Source of the DNA: a virus
Direction: 5' to 3' (one strand)
DNA: 31,126 nt
Virus record (IMG/VR): IMGVR_UViG_3300028384_000877
Span: 1 to 31,126 of that record
How positions within the stretch are numbered: the first letter of the stretch is position 1; each line of letters begins with the position of its first letter. Positions 23,630 to 30,749 of this stretch are shown piece by piece. The position numbers and the translations under genes are program-made. The notes beneath the pieces are model-generated. The model was not told the origin of the DNA. It did not search any database and was given only the letters and a program-made list of their open reading frames with translations.

Positions 23630-24462
23630 AAGACCTAACATACCTATTGCCTTGTCGAATCGAGACAGATGATCGTCTTCGTAACGTAATTACATCAGTA
23701 TCGTATCTACTTAAGAACTTTCCAGAGGCAAAAGTTCTGATCAAAGAAGTTGATACCAAATCACAATTCATCGAGTTTGCTCTTCCTCAGATCAAAAAGT
23801 ATGTTGGTGACATTGGTCAACTAAAGCATAGTTTTGAGAAGAGTGATGAAAAATTCTTTCACAAAACAAGAATTCTAAATGATCTATGTGTCGCAGCTGA
23901 CACTTCAATCATCTATAATCATGATGTAGATGTAGTTTTACCAAAGAATAGTCATGAACTTGCTTACCAAGGAATTACACAAGAAGGCTCTGATGCTGTT
24001 TATCCTTTTGGATGCGGGATCTATCAGTGGGCTGTTAACTATTCCGACGACCTGTTAGATAAGTTTCTTTCCTCTCACGATGGTACAGACTTTGACCTGA
24101 GTGTTCTTGATAACAGTAAACAACGCATCCCATCTTCTATTGGGTGGGGACAAATGATCAAGAAAGCTGCACAAGTCTCTGCTGGTATGTGGAATGAAGA
24201 GTTCATTTCATGGGGTGCGGAAGACTGTGAGTTCTATTATCGACTCAATCTTTTTGGGTTTAAGGTAGGCAGAGTTATTGATGACATCTATCATTTTGAA
24301 CATGGTAGAACTTTTAACTCACACTATCACAATCCCAAGTTCCAAGACAATGATCGACTGTGGAATTGGATTCGTACTCAAGACAAAGAAAGTCTTACTC
24401 AATATTATTCAAAACTAGAATACATTAAACGTCGGGGAGAAGAACTAAATGCTAGCCTTTAA
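23626..24462 (+). CDS. Glycosyltransferase, GT-A fold with GT7-like C-terminal motif
   Basis: This 278-residue protein starts MKDLTYLLPCRIETDDR and carries a DxD-type motif in NHDVDVVL (Asp100-Val-Asp102) for metal and nucleotide sugar. WGAEDCEFYYRLNLFGFKVG (196-215) is like the C-terminal galactosyltransferase motif of GT7. Such enzymes use UDP-activated hexoses. It lies between two GT11 genes and overlaps both by a few bases. The donor may be UDP-galactose, UDP-glucose or a modified UDP sugar made by the operon. Confidence 0.75.
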   Translation: MKDLTYLLPCRIETDDRLRNVITSVSYLLKNFPEAKVLIKEVDTKSQFIEFALPQIKKYVGDIGQLKHSFEKSDEKFFHKTRILNDLCVAADTSIIYNHDVDVVLPKNSHELAYQGITQEGSDAVYPFGCGIYQWAVNYSDDLLDKFLSSHDGTDFDLSVLDNSKQRIPSSIGWGQMIKKAAQVSAGMWNEEFISWGAEDCEFYYRLNLFGFKVGRVIDDIYHFEHGRTFNSHYHNPKFQDNDRLWNWIRTQDKESLTQYYSKLEYIKRRGEELNASL

Positions 24463-25306
24463 TCAACTTGGAAACTTAGGAAGACTGGGTAACCAGATGT
24501 TCCAGTATGCAGCAGTCAGAGGTATTGCTGCAATGAGAGGATATCAGTTTGGTATTCCTCCACACGATGCAAAACGTGTTGATAACTACAGTCTTGGTAG
24601 AGCATTTAAGTTAGAATCTGTTGGTCCTTCTAACTTGCATGTCCTTGATCGTGGACATGCTCCAGTGGTTGTCGAAAAACATTTTCACTTCGATGAAGAA
24701 CTACATAGAATGTGTCCGAACGACGTTAGTTTGTTTGGATTTTTTCAGTCGGAGAAATACTTCGCCAACATTAAGGATGAGATTCTAAGAGATTTTACTT
24801 TCCATGATTCAATTCTGGATCCCTGCAAAGAGATGGTCGATTCGCTGGATCAAGCGCCTCTCTTTCTTCACGTTCGTCGGGGTGATCCTAACCTTGTCGA
24901 TGCTAGGGGATTTAAGTGGTCGTACACGCAATGTTCGTCGCAACATCCACCACAACCGCTCTCCTATTACGAGAAAGCTCTGAAATATTTTGATGATGAT
25001 CAACCAGTAGTAGTCTGTTCTGACTCACCAGAATGGGTCAAGGAACAAGAGTTCTTTGCTGATGATAGGTTCTTGATCTCTGAACCCCAAGACAAGTATC
25101 CTGATGGATCCTGGGAACCTTTCGTGGACCTCTGCATTATGAGTCTATGTTCTGGTGCAATCATTGCTAACTCATCTTTATCTTGGTGGGGAGCATATCT
25201 TCAGAACAATCGCGGCACTGTTGTTGCTCCTGAGATGTGGTTTGGACCAGACTATAAGGACAAAGACACTTCAGATCTTTATGTGACAGGATGGATCAGA
25301 ACTTAA
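24449..25306 (+). CDS. GT11-family glycosyltransferase, third copy
   Basis: This 285-residue protein has GRLGNQMFQYA (11-21), the full donor motif HVRRGDPN (141-148) and SSLSWWGAYLQNN. It shares the KWSY insertion with the second copy. All GT11 key residues look intact, so it is expected to be active with a GDP-L-sugar donor. It overlaps the preceding GT by 14 bases and the oxygenase by 16. Three GT11s in one operon suggest several different linkages or repeated residues. Confidence 0.87.
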   Translation: MLAFNQLGNLGRLGNQMFQYAAVRGIAAMRGYQFGIPPHDAKRVDNYSLGRAFKLESVGPSNLHVLDRGHAPVVVEKHFHFDEELHRMCPNDVSLFGFFQSEKYFANIKDEILRDFTFHDSILDPCKEMVDSLDQAPLFLHVRRGDPNLVDARGFKWSYTQCSSQHPPQPLSYYEKALKYFDDDQPVVVCSDSPEWVKEQEFFADDRFLISEPQDKYPDGSWEPFVDLCIMSLCSGAIIANSSLSWWGAYLQNNRGTVVAPEMWFGPDYKDKDTSDLYVTGWIRT

Positions 25307-25812
25307 TTGTTGTTGATAATTTTTTAGACAACCCAGATTTTATAAGGCAAGTTGCACTTAAATTAGACTATAGTAATATTCAGGAAACTGTTCCTGGATG
25401 TAGGAGTACCGTTGCTCTTGGTGGAGATTTGTTTGATGAAGTTGATACTAAATTTCAACAAATTTTCAATTCTAAAATTAAGTGGTATCATGGAGCCGAT
25501 TCGTTTTATATCCAATCTTGTACAGAGGAAACGGAGACTTGGGTTCATGTAGATAACTGTAGTGATTGGGCTGCTGTCCTTTACTTAACGCCATATCCCG
25601 AGTTGGAATCAGGGACAGGAATTTATCATAAAGATGAAGATAATGAATGGGAAATGAACATCGCCGTAGGTAATGTCTACAACAGATTGATTGCATATAG
25701 AGGGAAATCGTTGTATCATAGGAGTATGGTTCCTGGATTCGGGAACTCTCTAGAAACTAGCCGACTAACACAAGTATTCTTTTTTGACTTAGAACCCAAT
25801 GGACAAGAATAA
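25291..25812 (+). CDS. 2OG-Fe(II) oxygenase, DUF6445-like, inside the glycan operon
   Basis: This 173-residue protein has a complete 2OG oxygenase site: His86-x-Asp88 in WVHVDNC, His143 in SLYHRSM and Arg158 in SRLTQVFFFD. VLYLTP and GTGIYHK lie between. I recall this layout for DUF6445 proteins, which often accompany bacterial and phage glycosyltransferases. It overlaps the GT11 before it and the GT25 after it, so it clearly belongs to the operon. It may hydroxylate the glycan acceptor, a protein or a sugar. The oxygenase call is strong; the family name is less sure. Confidence 0.78.
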   Translation: MDQNLIVVDNFLDNPDFIRQVALKLDYSNIQETVPGCRSTVALGGDLFDEVDTKFQQIFNSKIKWYHGADSFYIQSCTEETETWVHVDNCSDWAAVLYLTPYPELESGTGIYHKDEDNEWEMNIAVGNVYNRLIAYRGKSLYHRSMVPGFGNSLETSRLTQVFFFDLEPNGQE

Positions 25813-26599
25813 ATCTACTTATAAACTGAAGGGGTTTGGTCCTCTCTATGTCATCAACCTTGATGGTCAACCAGAACGTTGGCAATGGATGCAGGAACAA
25901 CTTGATTATTGGGAGATCAAAGATTATACTAGGATCTCTGCTTACGATGGCAGACCTGAGGTTGGTGACGATCTTAGTGACATCATCCAAGGTAGATACC
26001 CCGATAGCATGAGTCCTGGTGAGATTGGCTGTGTCACTTCTCACTTGAAAGCTATCAAACACTTCTACGAAGAGACTGATGATCCTTATGCAATCATTAT
26101 GGAAGATGATTGTGACATCAGTACTGCTAGATACTGGACATTCACCTGGAGACAATTCATCTCTAGGATCCCATATGATTGGGATGTTTGCCAGGTTGCA
26201 ATCATTTGTCCTGGTGAATTGCATGTAAACATCCACCGTAGATTTGTCAATGACTTCTCTACTGCATGTTATGCCATCACAAGGCACCATGCTAAGAAGG
26301 TCCTTGAGCATCATGTACGTGGAGACAAATATAAACTGGACAATGGAGTCAAACCACGTCCAGTTGCAGACGATCTTATCTACAACTCTGGAGTATCATA
26401 TGCCGCTCCTATCTTCTTGTATAAGATTGAATTGGGTTCTTCCATTCACCCAGACCATATTGAGATCTTCCACAGGGGATCTCATGATGGTCTGAGAAAT
26501 CTCTGGGAGACCCGTGGCAGTGATCTAACCATTGACAAGATCACTGAGTACGATCCTTACCTTGGACGTGTTGCAGGAAGAGATAAAACTCCTGCTTGA
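25799..26599 (+). CDS. GT25-family glycosyltransferase
   Basis: This 266-residue protein has LYVINLDGQPERWQWM near the N-terminus, GEIGCVTSHLKAIKHF (74-89) and YAIIMEDDCDI (97-107), the DxD-like metal site. These are the hallmarks of GT25, which includes LPS galactosyltransferases and the collagen hydroxylysine galactosyltransferases. It is the last gene of the operon. The overlap with an oxygenase gene is notable because collagen GT25 enzymes act after a hydroxylase. Donor and acceptor are unknown. Its TGA lies in the next promoter's -35. Confidence 0.85.
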   Translation: MDKNKSTYKLKGFGPLYVINLDGQPERWQWMQEQLDYWEIKDYTRISAYDGRPEVGDDLSDIIQGRYPDSMSPGEIGCVTSHLKAIKHFYEETDDPYAIIMEDDCDISTARYWTFTWRQFISRIPYDWDVCQVAIICPGELHVNIHRRFVNDFSTACYAITRHHAKKVLEHHVRGDKYKLDNGVKPRPVADDLIYNSGVSYAAPIFLYKIELGSSIHPDHIEIFHRGSHDGLRNLWETRGSDLTIDKITEYDPYLGRVAGRDKTPA

Positions 26600-26629
26600 C
26601 ATAATTCAAAGGTCAAAGTAGTATAAATA
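26596..26629 (+). promoter_or_regulatory. Composite promoter, TTGACA-N17-TAGTATAAATA
   Basis: TTGACA (26596-26601) is followed after exactly 17 bases by TAGTAT (26619-26624), which merges into the perfect T4-type late motif TATAAATA (26622-26629). The same arrangement precedes psbA at 29523-29556. It should drive the barrel protein gene at 26750. Confidence 0.7.
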
Positions 26630-26636
26630 CTGAACC

Positions 26637-26681
26637 AACCCGTTTTGTAACGGGTTGTTACAATTGGCACATGTGCCAATT
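26637..26681 (+). promoter_or_regulatory. Structured leader with mutually exclusive hairpins and a 20-base palindrome
   Basis: AACCCGTT (26637-26644) pairs with AACGGGTT (26649-26656). TTGTAAC (26645-26651) pairs with GTTACAA (26657-26663). The two cannot form together. A perfect 20-base palindrome with half-site AATTGGCACA follows at 26662-26681. There is no T-run, so this may be a stability or binding element and not a terminator. Confidence 0.6.
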
Positions 26682-26749
26682 TACGAAGACATGTCGAGTC
26701 TTCTTTCATCTGCGGGTGAAATTCCGCAAGTAAATAACGAGGTATCAAA

Positions 26750-27115
26750 ATGATTAAATCTGTATTCGCAGCAACTGCTGCTCTCTCCATGTCCGCTGGT
26801 GCTGCTTTTGCAGGTCCATACGTGAATGTGGAAGCAAACTCGGGATTTGTTGGTTCGGATTATTCTGGAACCGTTACAGATTTCCATGTGGGCTATGAAG
26901 ATGCATCTGGTGATGTAGGTTACTACGTCCAAGCAGGCCCTAGCCTGGTCAGCCCTGATGGTGCTGAGTCTGAGACCGTTTTCTCTGGTAAGGCAGGTGC
27001 TTCTGTGGCTGCTACCGAGCGTCTTTCCGTCTATGGTGAAGTTTCGTTCGCAACTGGTATCGATGATGCTGATAACGGTTACGGAACCAAAGTTGGAGCA
27101 ACCTTCTCCTTCTGA
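26750..27115 (+). CDS. Small outer-membrane beta-barrel-like protein
   Basis: This 121-residue protein has a signal peptide (residues 1-21, ending AAFA before GPYV) and alternating hydrophobic strands (DFHVGYEDAS, GYYVQAGPSL, LSVYGEVSFATG). It ends in Phe (KVGATFSF), the usual signal for outer-membrane barrel insertion. Length suits a small barrel or half barrel. It probably enters the host outer membrane during infection and may alter permeability or block superinfection; both are inferred. GAGGT precedes the ATG. It follows a composite early/late promoter and a structured leader. Confidence 0.7.
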   Translation: MIKSVFAATAALSMSAGAAFAGPYVNVEANSGFVGSDYSGTVTDFHVGYEDASGDVGYYVQAGPSLVSPDGAESETVFSGKAGASVAATERLSVYGEVSFATGIDDADNGYGTKVGATFSF

Positions 27116-27161
27116 TAGATTGTTAGGGATTAAAGATTAACCCAATCTTAAATCTAAATAC

Positions 27162-27195
27162 ACGGACTTTTGTTAGAATACAGAAGTCCGTTTTT
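27162..27195 (+). terminator. Strong rho-independent terminator after the barrel gene
   Basis: ACGGACTTTTGT (27162-27173) pairs with ACAGAAGTCCGT (27180-27191) through 12 pairs, one of them G-T. The loop is TAGAAT and a T-run follows. Confidence 0.85.
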
Positions 27196-27231
27196 AATGA
27201 GACGAACAAACACAAGAAAAAGGAATTACAA

Positions 27232-27390
27232 ATGAAAGCAATCGCACTTGCCGCACTGGCATTGTCTGCACTGGCGACACCTGCCCTTGCAGGACCCTAT
27301 GTAGAGTCTAAGCACGAATTCAAAGGTACTGATGAAGACTACAGCAAGGCTGTACATCAGGCGGCACCAAGTACAAGTTCTGATAACTGA
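27232..27390 (+). pseudogene. Second barrel-type gene with an internal deletion
   Basis: The open frame codes 52 residues: a signal peptide (MKAIALAALALSALATPALA), then GPYVESKHEFKGTDEDYSKAVHQ, resembling the start of the barrel protein at 26750. The frame then ends oddly. In another frame the last bases read GGTKYKF and stop at 27381-27383, the kind of Phe-ended strand a barrel protein should have. So the middle appears to be missing and the frame broken near 27350-27362. Similar breaks occur in pstS and psbA downstream. A real short secreted peptide is possible but less likely. Confidence 0.55.
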
Positions 27391-27393
27391 TAA

Positions 27394-28252
27394 ATGAAAC
27401 TCAAAGCAATCGCAGCTGCCGCCTTGGCAGCACCCCTGATGGTAGCTTGCGCTTCCACTGAGAATAAAGAAGTCAGTAAAGAGCCATACAAATTGAATGG
27501 CGCTGGTGCTTCTTTCCCTGCAATGCTCTACAATAATATGTTGCAGGACCTTGCTGAAAAGACTGGCAACCAAGTCAACTATCAAGCAGTTGGTAGTGGT
27601 GCTGGTGTTCGTCAGTTCAAAGCAAAGACCGTTGACTTCGGTGCCAGCGATGGTGCAACTGGTCTACCTTCGGTTGTGCTGATAAGCGCATCGCTACTGT
27701 CCATCGTTCTGATGGTTCTGGTACTACCAAAGGTTTCACGAACTCCCTGTCGGCATTCTCCCCTGAGTGGAAGAAGACTGTAGGTACAGGTAAGTCTGTG
27801 AAGTGGCCTGTTGGTGTTGGATCTAAAGGTAACAGCGGTGTCGCTGCTACTATCACCAATACCCCTGGTTCCATTGGTTATGTGAATTATGGTTATGTGA
27901 AGGGTGACCTTCAACAGGTTTCTATCCAAAACCGTGCAGGTAATTATGTCACCGCTTCTGCTTCGACTGCATCTGCTGGTCTTGGTGAGATCGTTCTTGA
28001 TGATCAACTGCGTGGTGCTGACGCTAACCCTGCTGGTGCCAATGCTTATCCTATTGTCTCCTTGACTTGGATCCTGGCATATCCTGAGTATGAGAAGAAT
28101 GGTGATGTGAAGGACATGCTTCGCTGGATGCTGACACCTACTCAGCAACAGAAGGCAGACTCCCTTGGTTATGTTCCTCTTCCTGAGTCACTTCGTCAGA
28201 AAGCACTTGCTGTGGTTTTTCACCAAAACAGATCGAGGGCAACAAAATTTAG
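27394..28252 (+). pseudogene. pstS: Phosphate-binding protein PstS, interrupted by a deletion and frameshift
   Basis: The first part has a lipoprotein-like signal (residues 1-19, ending MVACAS), then LNGAGASFPAMLYNNM and GSGAGVRQF...DFGASDG, the phosphate-binding start of PstS. The second part, in another frame from about 27657, begins NWSTFGCADKRIATVHRSDG and includes SDGSGTT, GNSGVAA and GSIGYVNYGYV. By comparison with E. coli PstS, some 55 residues are lost near 27651-27656, with a frame change. The 3' end is also unclear: QIEGNKI and TAG at 28250-28252 lie in a different frame from the rest. Normal PstS captures periplasmic phosphate for the host transporter. As read here it cannot make a full protein. 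Confidence 0.75.
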
Positions 28253-28263
28253 GAGACTGCACC

Positions 28264-28383
28264 TCATTATATCAATTGGTGGAAAGACTCCAATATAGAT
28301 TGGAGGGATTGGAAAATGAACACCTACAAATCTTATCAAAGCTACATCAACTAGAATCCAAATTAGACAATAATTATTCGTGA
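28264..28383 (+). CDS. Small coiled-coil protein lacking an obvious start codon
   Basis: The frame reads SLYQLVERLQYRLEGLENEH and continues to a TGA at 28383, about 40 residues of heptad-like helix. AGGAGA at 28251-28256 is a good ribosome binding site, and an ATG would be expected near 28261-28264, but none is there. The first in-frame TTG is at 28276. Either a non-ATG start is used or the start was lost together with the damage at the end of pstS. Function unknown. Confidence 0.4.
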   Translation, partial: SLYQLVERLQYRLEGLENEHLQILSKLHQLESKLDNNYS

Positions 28384-28406
28384 GGTTTGGTATTCAACAC
28401 AAATTT

Positions 28407-28434
28407 TTGATAAGTTGAGTTATTTGGATATAAT
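28407..28434 (+). promoter_or_regulatory. Sigma70-type promoter, TTGATA-N16-TATAAT
   Basis: TTGATA (28407-28412) and a perfect TATAAT (28429-28434) are 16 bases apart, and the next ATG lies 26 bases downstream of the -10. Confidence 0.55.
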
Positions 28435-28459
28435 TAGTATGTAATATCTAAAGTTCAGT

Positions 28460-28615
28460 ATGCCGAGAGGACCTCTTGACAAAAATGTGATTCTATCGCA
28501 TATCTATAAACTCAAGCACCAATTAGATCATGAAGAGATTCCCAACGGTGAAAAATGGAAAGCTCATGAATACTTATCAAAGGTATTAGATAAAGTGATG
28601 GAATTTGGATATTGA
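28460..28615 (+). CDS. Small conserved-type cyanophage protein
   Basis: This 51-residue protein (MPRGPLDKNVILSHIYKLKH at its start) is helical and charged, and ends SKVLDKVMEFGY. I recall the MxRGPLDK start from small proteins in many cyanomyoviruses, usually near the photosynthesis genes. No function is known to me. A good promoter lies upstream, and its TGA forms part of the hli promoter's -35 box. Confidence 0.65.
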   Translation: MPRGPLDKNVILSHIYKLKHQLDHEEIPNGEKWKAHEYLSKVLDKVMEFGY

Positions 28616-28640
28616 CAAAGACTTTACATTACTATATAAT
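28612..28640 (+). promoter_or_regulatory. Consensus early promoter of the hli cluster, TTGACA-N17-TATAAT
   Basis: Both hexamers are perfect (28612-28617 and 28635-28640) with the ideal 17-base spacing. The host sigma70-type polymerase should read it strongly, early in infection. The -35 contains the stop codon of the preceding gene. Confidence 0.85.
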
Positions 28641-28667
28641 TATAGTTGTAAATCTTTACAAAACCAA

Positions 28668-28886
28668 ATGACTGTTACTACTGAAGATGGTGGAAGGCAA
28701 AATATGTTTGCCAGAGAACCACGTATGTATGTCTCCAAGACTGACGCTGAGCGTTATGGTTATGAGACCTATGCAGAACGTGCAGAGAAACTGAATGGAC
28801 GCACTGCTATGCTTGGATTTGTTGCTGCTGTTATCTCTTATGCTTTCAGTGGTAGCGTATTTTTCTTTGGTGCTTTCGGATTCTGA
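28668..28886 (+). CDS. hli: High-light-inducible protein (Hli)
   Basis: I start this 72-residue protein at the ATG at 28668; upstream codons in the frame overlap the promoter. ERAEKLNGRTAMLGF (37-51) is the chlorophyll-binding ExxNGRxAMxGF motif of one-helix Hli proteins. The single membrane helix runs on to about residue 68. Hli proteins bind chlorophyll and carotenoid in thylakoids and protect photosystem II during light stress and repair. It is first in an overlapping set of small membrane protein genes leading to psbA. Confidence 0.93.
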   Translation: MTVTTEDGGRQNMFAREPRMYVSKTDAERYGYETYAERAEKLNGRTAMLGFVAAVISYAFSGSVFFFGAFGF

Positions 28887-29101
28887 TGACTGAACTTTTG
28901 ACTTATTATGTGATTGCGAGTCTTCTTTTTATTGGAGCACCAGCAATCTTTTTTATCATTGTCTTCATGCCTGCCCTACAAAACACCAAGGGTAGAATGG
29001 TTGGATACAAAGACCATAAAACATATGGCGATTCTTCAATCTATGAAAATTCGCCAAGTGACCAAACAAACTTTCATCTTATTTTAGGAGAAAACACATG
29101 A
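28886..29101 (+). CDS. Small membrane protein between two hli genes
   Basis: This 71-residue protein has one long hydrophobic segment (LLTYYVIASLLFIGAPAIFF, residues 4-23, continuing to about 31). A polar tail containing KGRMVGYKDHKTYG follows. It is not an Hli and not a photosystem subunit I can name. Its ATG overlaps the hli stop, and its stop overlaps the next ATG, so it is translated with the hli pair and probably acts in the thylakoid. Confidence 0.6.
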   Translation: MTELLTYYVIASLLFIGAPAIFFIIVFMPALQNTKGRMVGYKDHKTYGDSSIYENSPSDQTNFHLILGENT

Positions 29102-29205
29102 ACGAAAACGCAGAACGTATTAATGGATTGGCAGCAATGCTGGGTATCATTGCAGCAATGGGTGCTTATGCTGTAACAGGACAAATCATCCCAGGTATCT
29201 GGTGA
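29098..29205 (+). CDS. hli: Short high-light-inducible protein
   Basis: This 35-residue protein contains ERINGLAAMLGIIAAMG, a shortened Hli motif (ExxNGxxAMxG, with Leu where Arg is usual), then a helix and a QIIPGIW end. Short Hli proteins of this form are common in cyanophages and bind pigment in the thylakoid as dimers. TTAGGAG provides a good ribosome binding site, and its TGA overlaps the next ATG. Confidence 0.88.
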   Translation: MNENAERINGLAAMLGIIAAMGAYAVTGQIIPGIW

Positions 29206-29321
29206 TGTTGGTTTTTGCTTTCTCCATGATCTTGGGATTTTTTATTGCAAGTCTATTACGACGAGATGATGACGATGACCAAGATGGGGGACTCATGCAA
29301 CCAGTCACTATGCCAATTTAA
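29205..29321 (+). CDS. Tiny single-helix membrane protein
   Basis: This 38-residue protein has a hydrophobic segment (MLVFAFSMILGFFIASLL), then RR and a run of Asp, and a short tail with MQPVTMPI. The positive-then-acidic tail suggests a fixed membrane orientation. It overlaps the short hli gene by one base. I recall similar tiny proteins near psbA in cyanophages; the role is unknown. Confidence 0.6.
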   Translation: MLVFAFSMILGFFIASLLRRDDDDDQDGGLMQPVTMPI

Positions 29322-29356
29322 TTATACATAATAATATTGATTTAAATTTACGGAAA

Positions 29357-29503
29357 ATGCCTACAACACTTTGGGAAGACGTAACAACATTAAATGCTTT
29401 ATATGAAGAACTTTGTTGGGATCCTGAAGTTGAATTAGAATTCAAAGCGGATTTTGAAAACAATAGAATAATCGTACAACCTAAAAAAATCAAAGTTGAG
29501 TAG
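29357..29503 (+). CDS. Small hypothetical protein
   Basis: This 48-residue protein starts MPTTLWEDVTTLNALYEELC and is acidic, ending in a basic KKIKVE tail. No membrane segment or known motif is seen. Its stop codon lies in the stem and loop of the terminator that closes the hli cluster. Confidence 0.6.
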   Translation: MPTTLWEDVTTLNALYEELCWDPEVELEFKADFENNRIIVQPKKIKVE

Positions 29504-29520
29504 TAATACTCAACTTTTTT
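29493..29520 (+). terminator. Rho-independent terminator of the hli cluster
   Basis: AAGTTGAGTA (29493-29502) and TACTCAACTT (29507-29516) form a perfect 10-pair stem with a GTAA loop, then a T-run. The stem includes the end of the upstream gene, so a translating ribosome could affect folding. Confidence 0.9.
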
Positions 29521-29522
29521 TA

Positions 29523-29556
29523 TTGACAGGATTTACTGACAGTGTTAGTATAAATA
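29523..29556 (+). promoter_or_regulatory. Composite psbA promoter, TTGACA-N17-TAGTATAAATA
   Basis: TTGACA (29523-29528), 17 bases, TAGTAT (29546-29551) and an overlapping perfect late motif TATAAATA (29549-29556). It matches the promoter at 26596-26629 in both boxes and spacing, although the spacers differ. Both early host-type and late phage-type transcription of psbA are possible. Confidence 0.78.
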
Positions 29557-29565
29557 CATCATCAG

Positions 29566-29659
29566 GTTACGAAACGTAACGAATGGTCGCTCCCCCTAAA
29601 CCGAGACCTATAGGGAGAATAAACACGTCTCTAATACCCACACTGGAGGGTGGTGTGGG
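29566..29659 (+). promoter_or_regulatory. Structured psbA leader, candidate PhotoRC-type RNA
   Basis: GTTACG/CGTAAC (29566-29580) and CCCACAC/GTGTGGG (29637-29659) form hairpins. Between them, GGTC (29585-29588) with GACC (29605-29608) and CTCCC (29590-29594) with GGGAG (29613-29617) would cross as a pseudoknot. PhotoRC RNAs are known leaders of psbA in cyanophages, so this may be one; I cannot check the consensus. The rest of the leader to 29709 shows nothing more. Confidence 0.5.
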
Positions 29660-29709
29660 AATATCATAACTGTCGCATCCCTAGCGATCTTTCTTACCCT
29701 TTTTCAAAA

Positions 29710-30646
<937 letters not shown>

Positions 30647-30647
30647 T

Positions 30648-30749
30648 ATGGAAGATGGTAGTTTCATCCCCGTCAGAGAATATCTGTCGGGGTTTTTTTT
30701 AAGTATTTCTACGATTGCTGTTCCTTTACTTTGTGTGATATTATTATGA
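30648..30749 (+). CDS. Tiny membrane protein downstream of psbA
   Basis: This open frame of 33 residues starts one base after the psbA stop (MEDGSFIPVREYLSG), then has a hydrophobic helix to the end (FFLSISTIAVPLLCVILL). Its stop overlaps the next ATG (ATGA), which supports real translation. Yet the terminator hairpin and T-run at 30668-30700 lie within it, so it would need read-through or be expressed at a low level. Confidence 0.4.
   Translation: MEDGSFIPVREYLSGFFLSISTIAVPLLCVILL
30668..30700 (+). terminator. Terminator hairpin after psbA, inside a small reading frame
   Basis: CCCCG-T-CAGA (30668-30677) pairs with TCTG-T-CGGGG (30683-30692) with one T-T mismatch, followed by eight Ts. It should end much of the psbA transcript. 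Confidence 0.8.

Noticed and set aside
27130-27156. Possible Pho box: three TTAA cores, the last two 11 bases apart, upstream of the barrel/pstS genes
   Set aside because: It lies upstream of a strong terminator, the only -10-like hexamer is that terminator's loop, and TTAA repeats are common in AT-rich sequence.
27640-27680. Programmed ribosomal frameshift in pstS or psbA
   Set aside because: A frame change alone would not restore the missing core residues, and no slippery heptamer is seen at the junctions.
28165-28383. 72-residue frame starting MVMFLFLSHFV
   Set aside because: Its first part is pstS read out of frame; only the last 40 residues look like a real protein.
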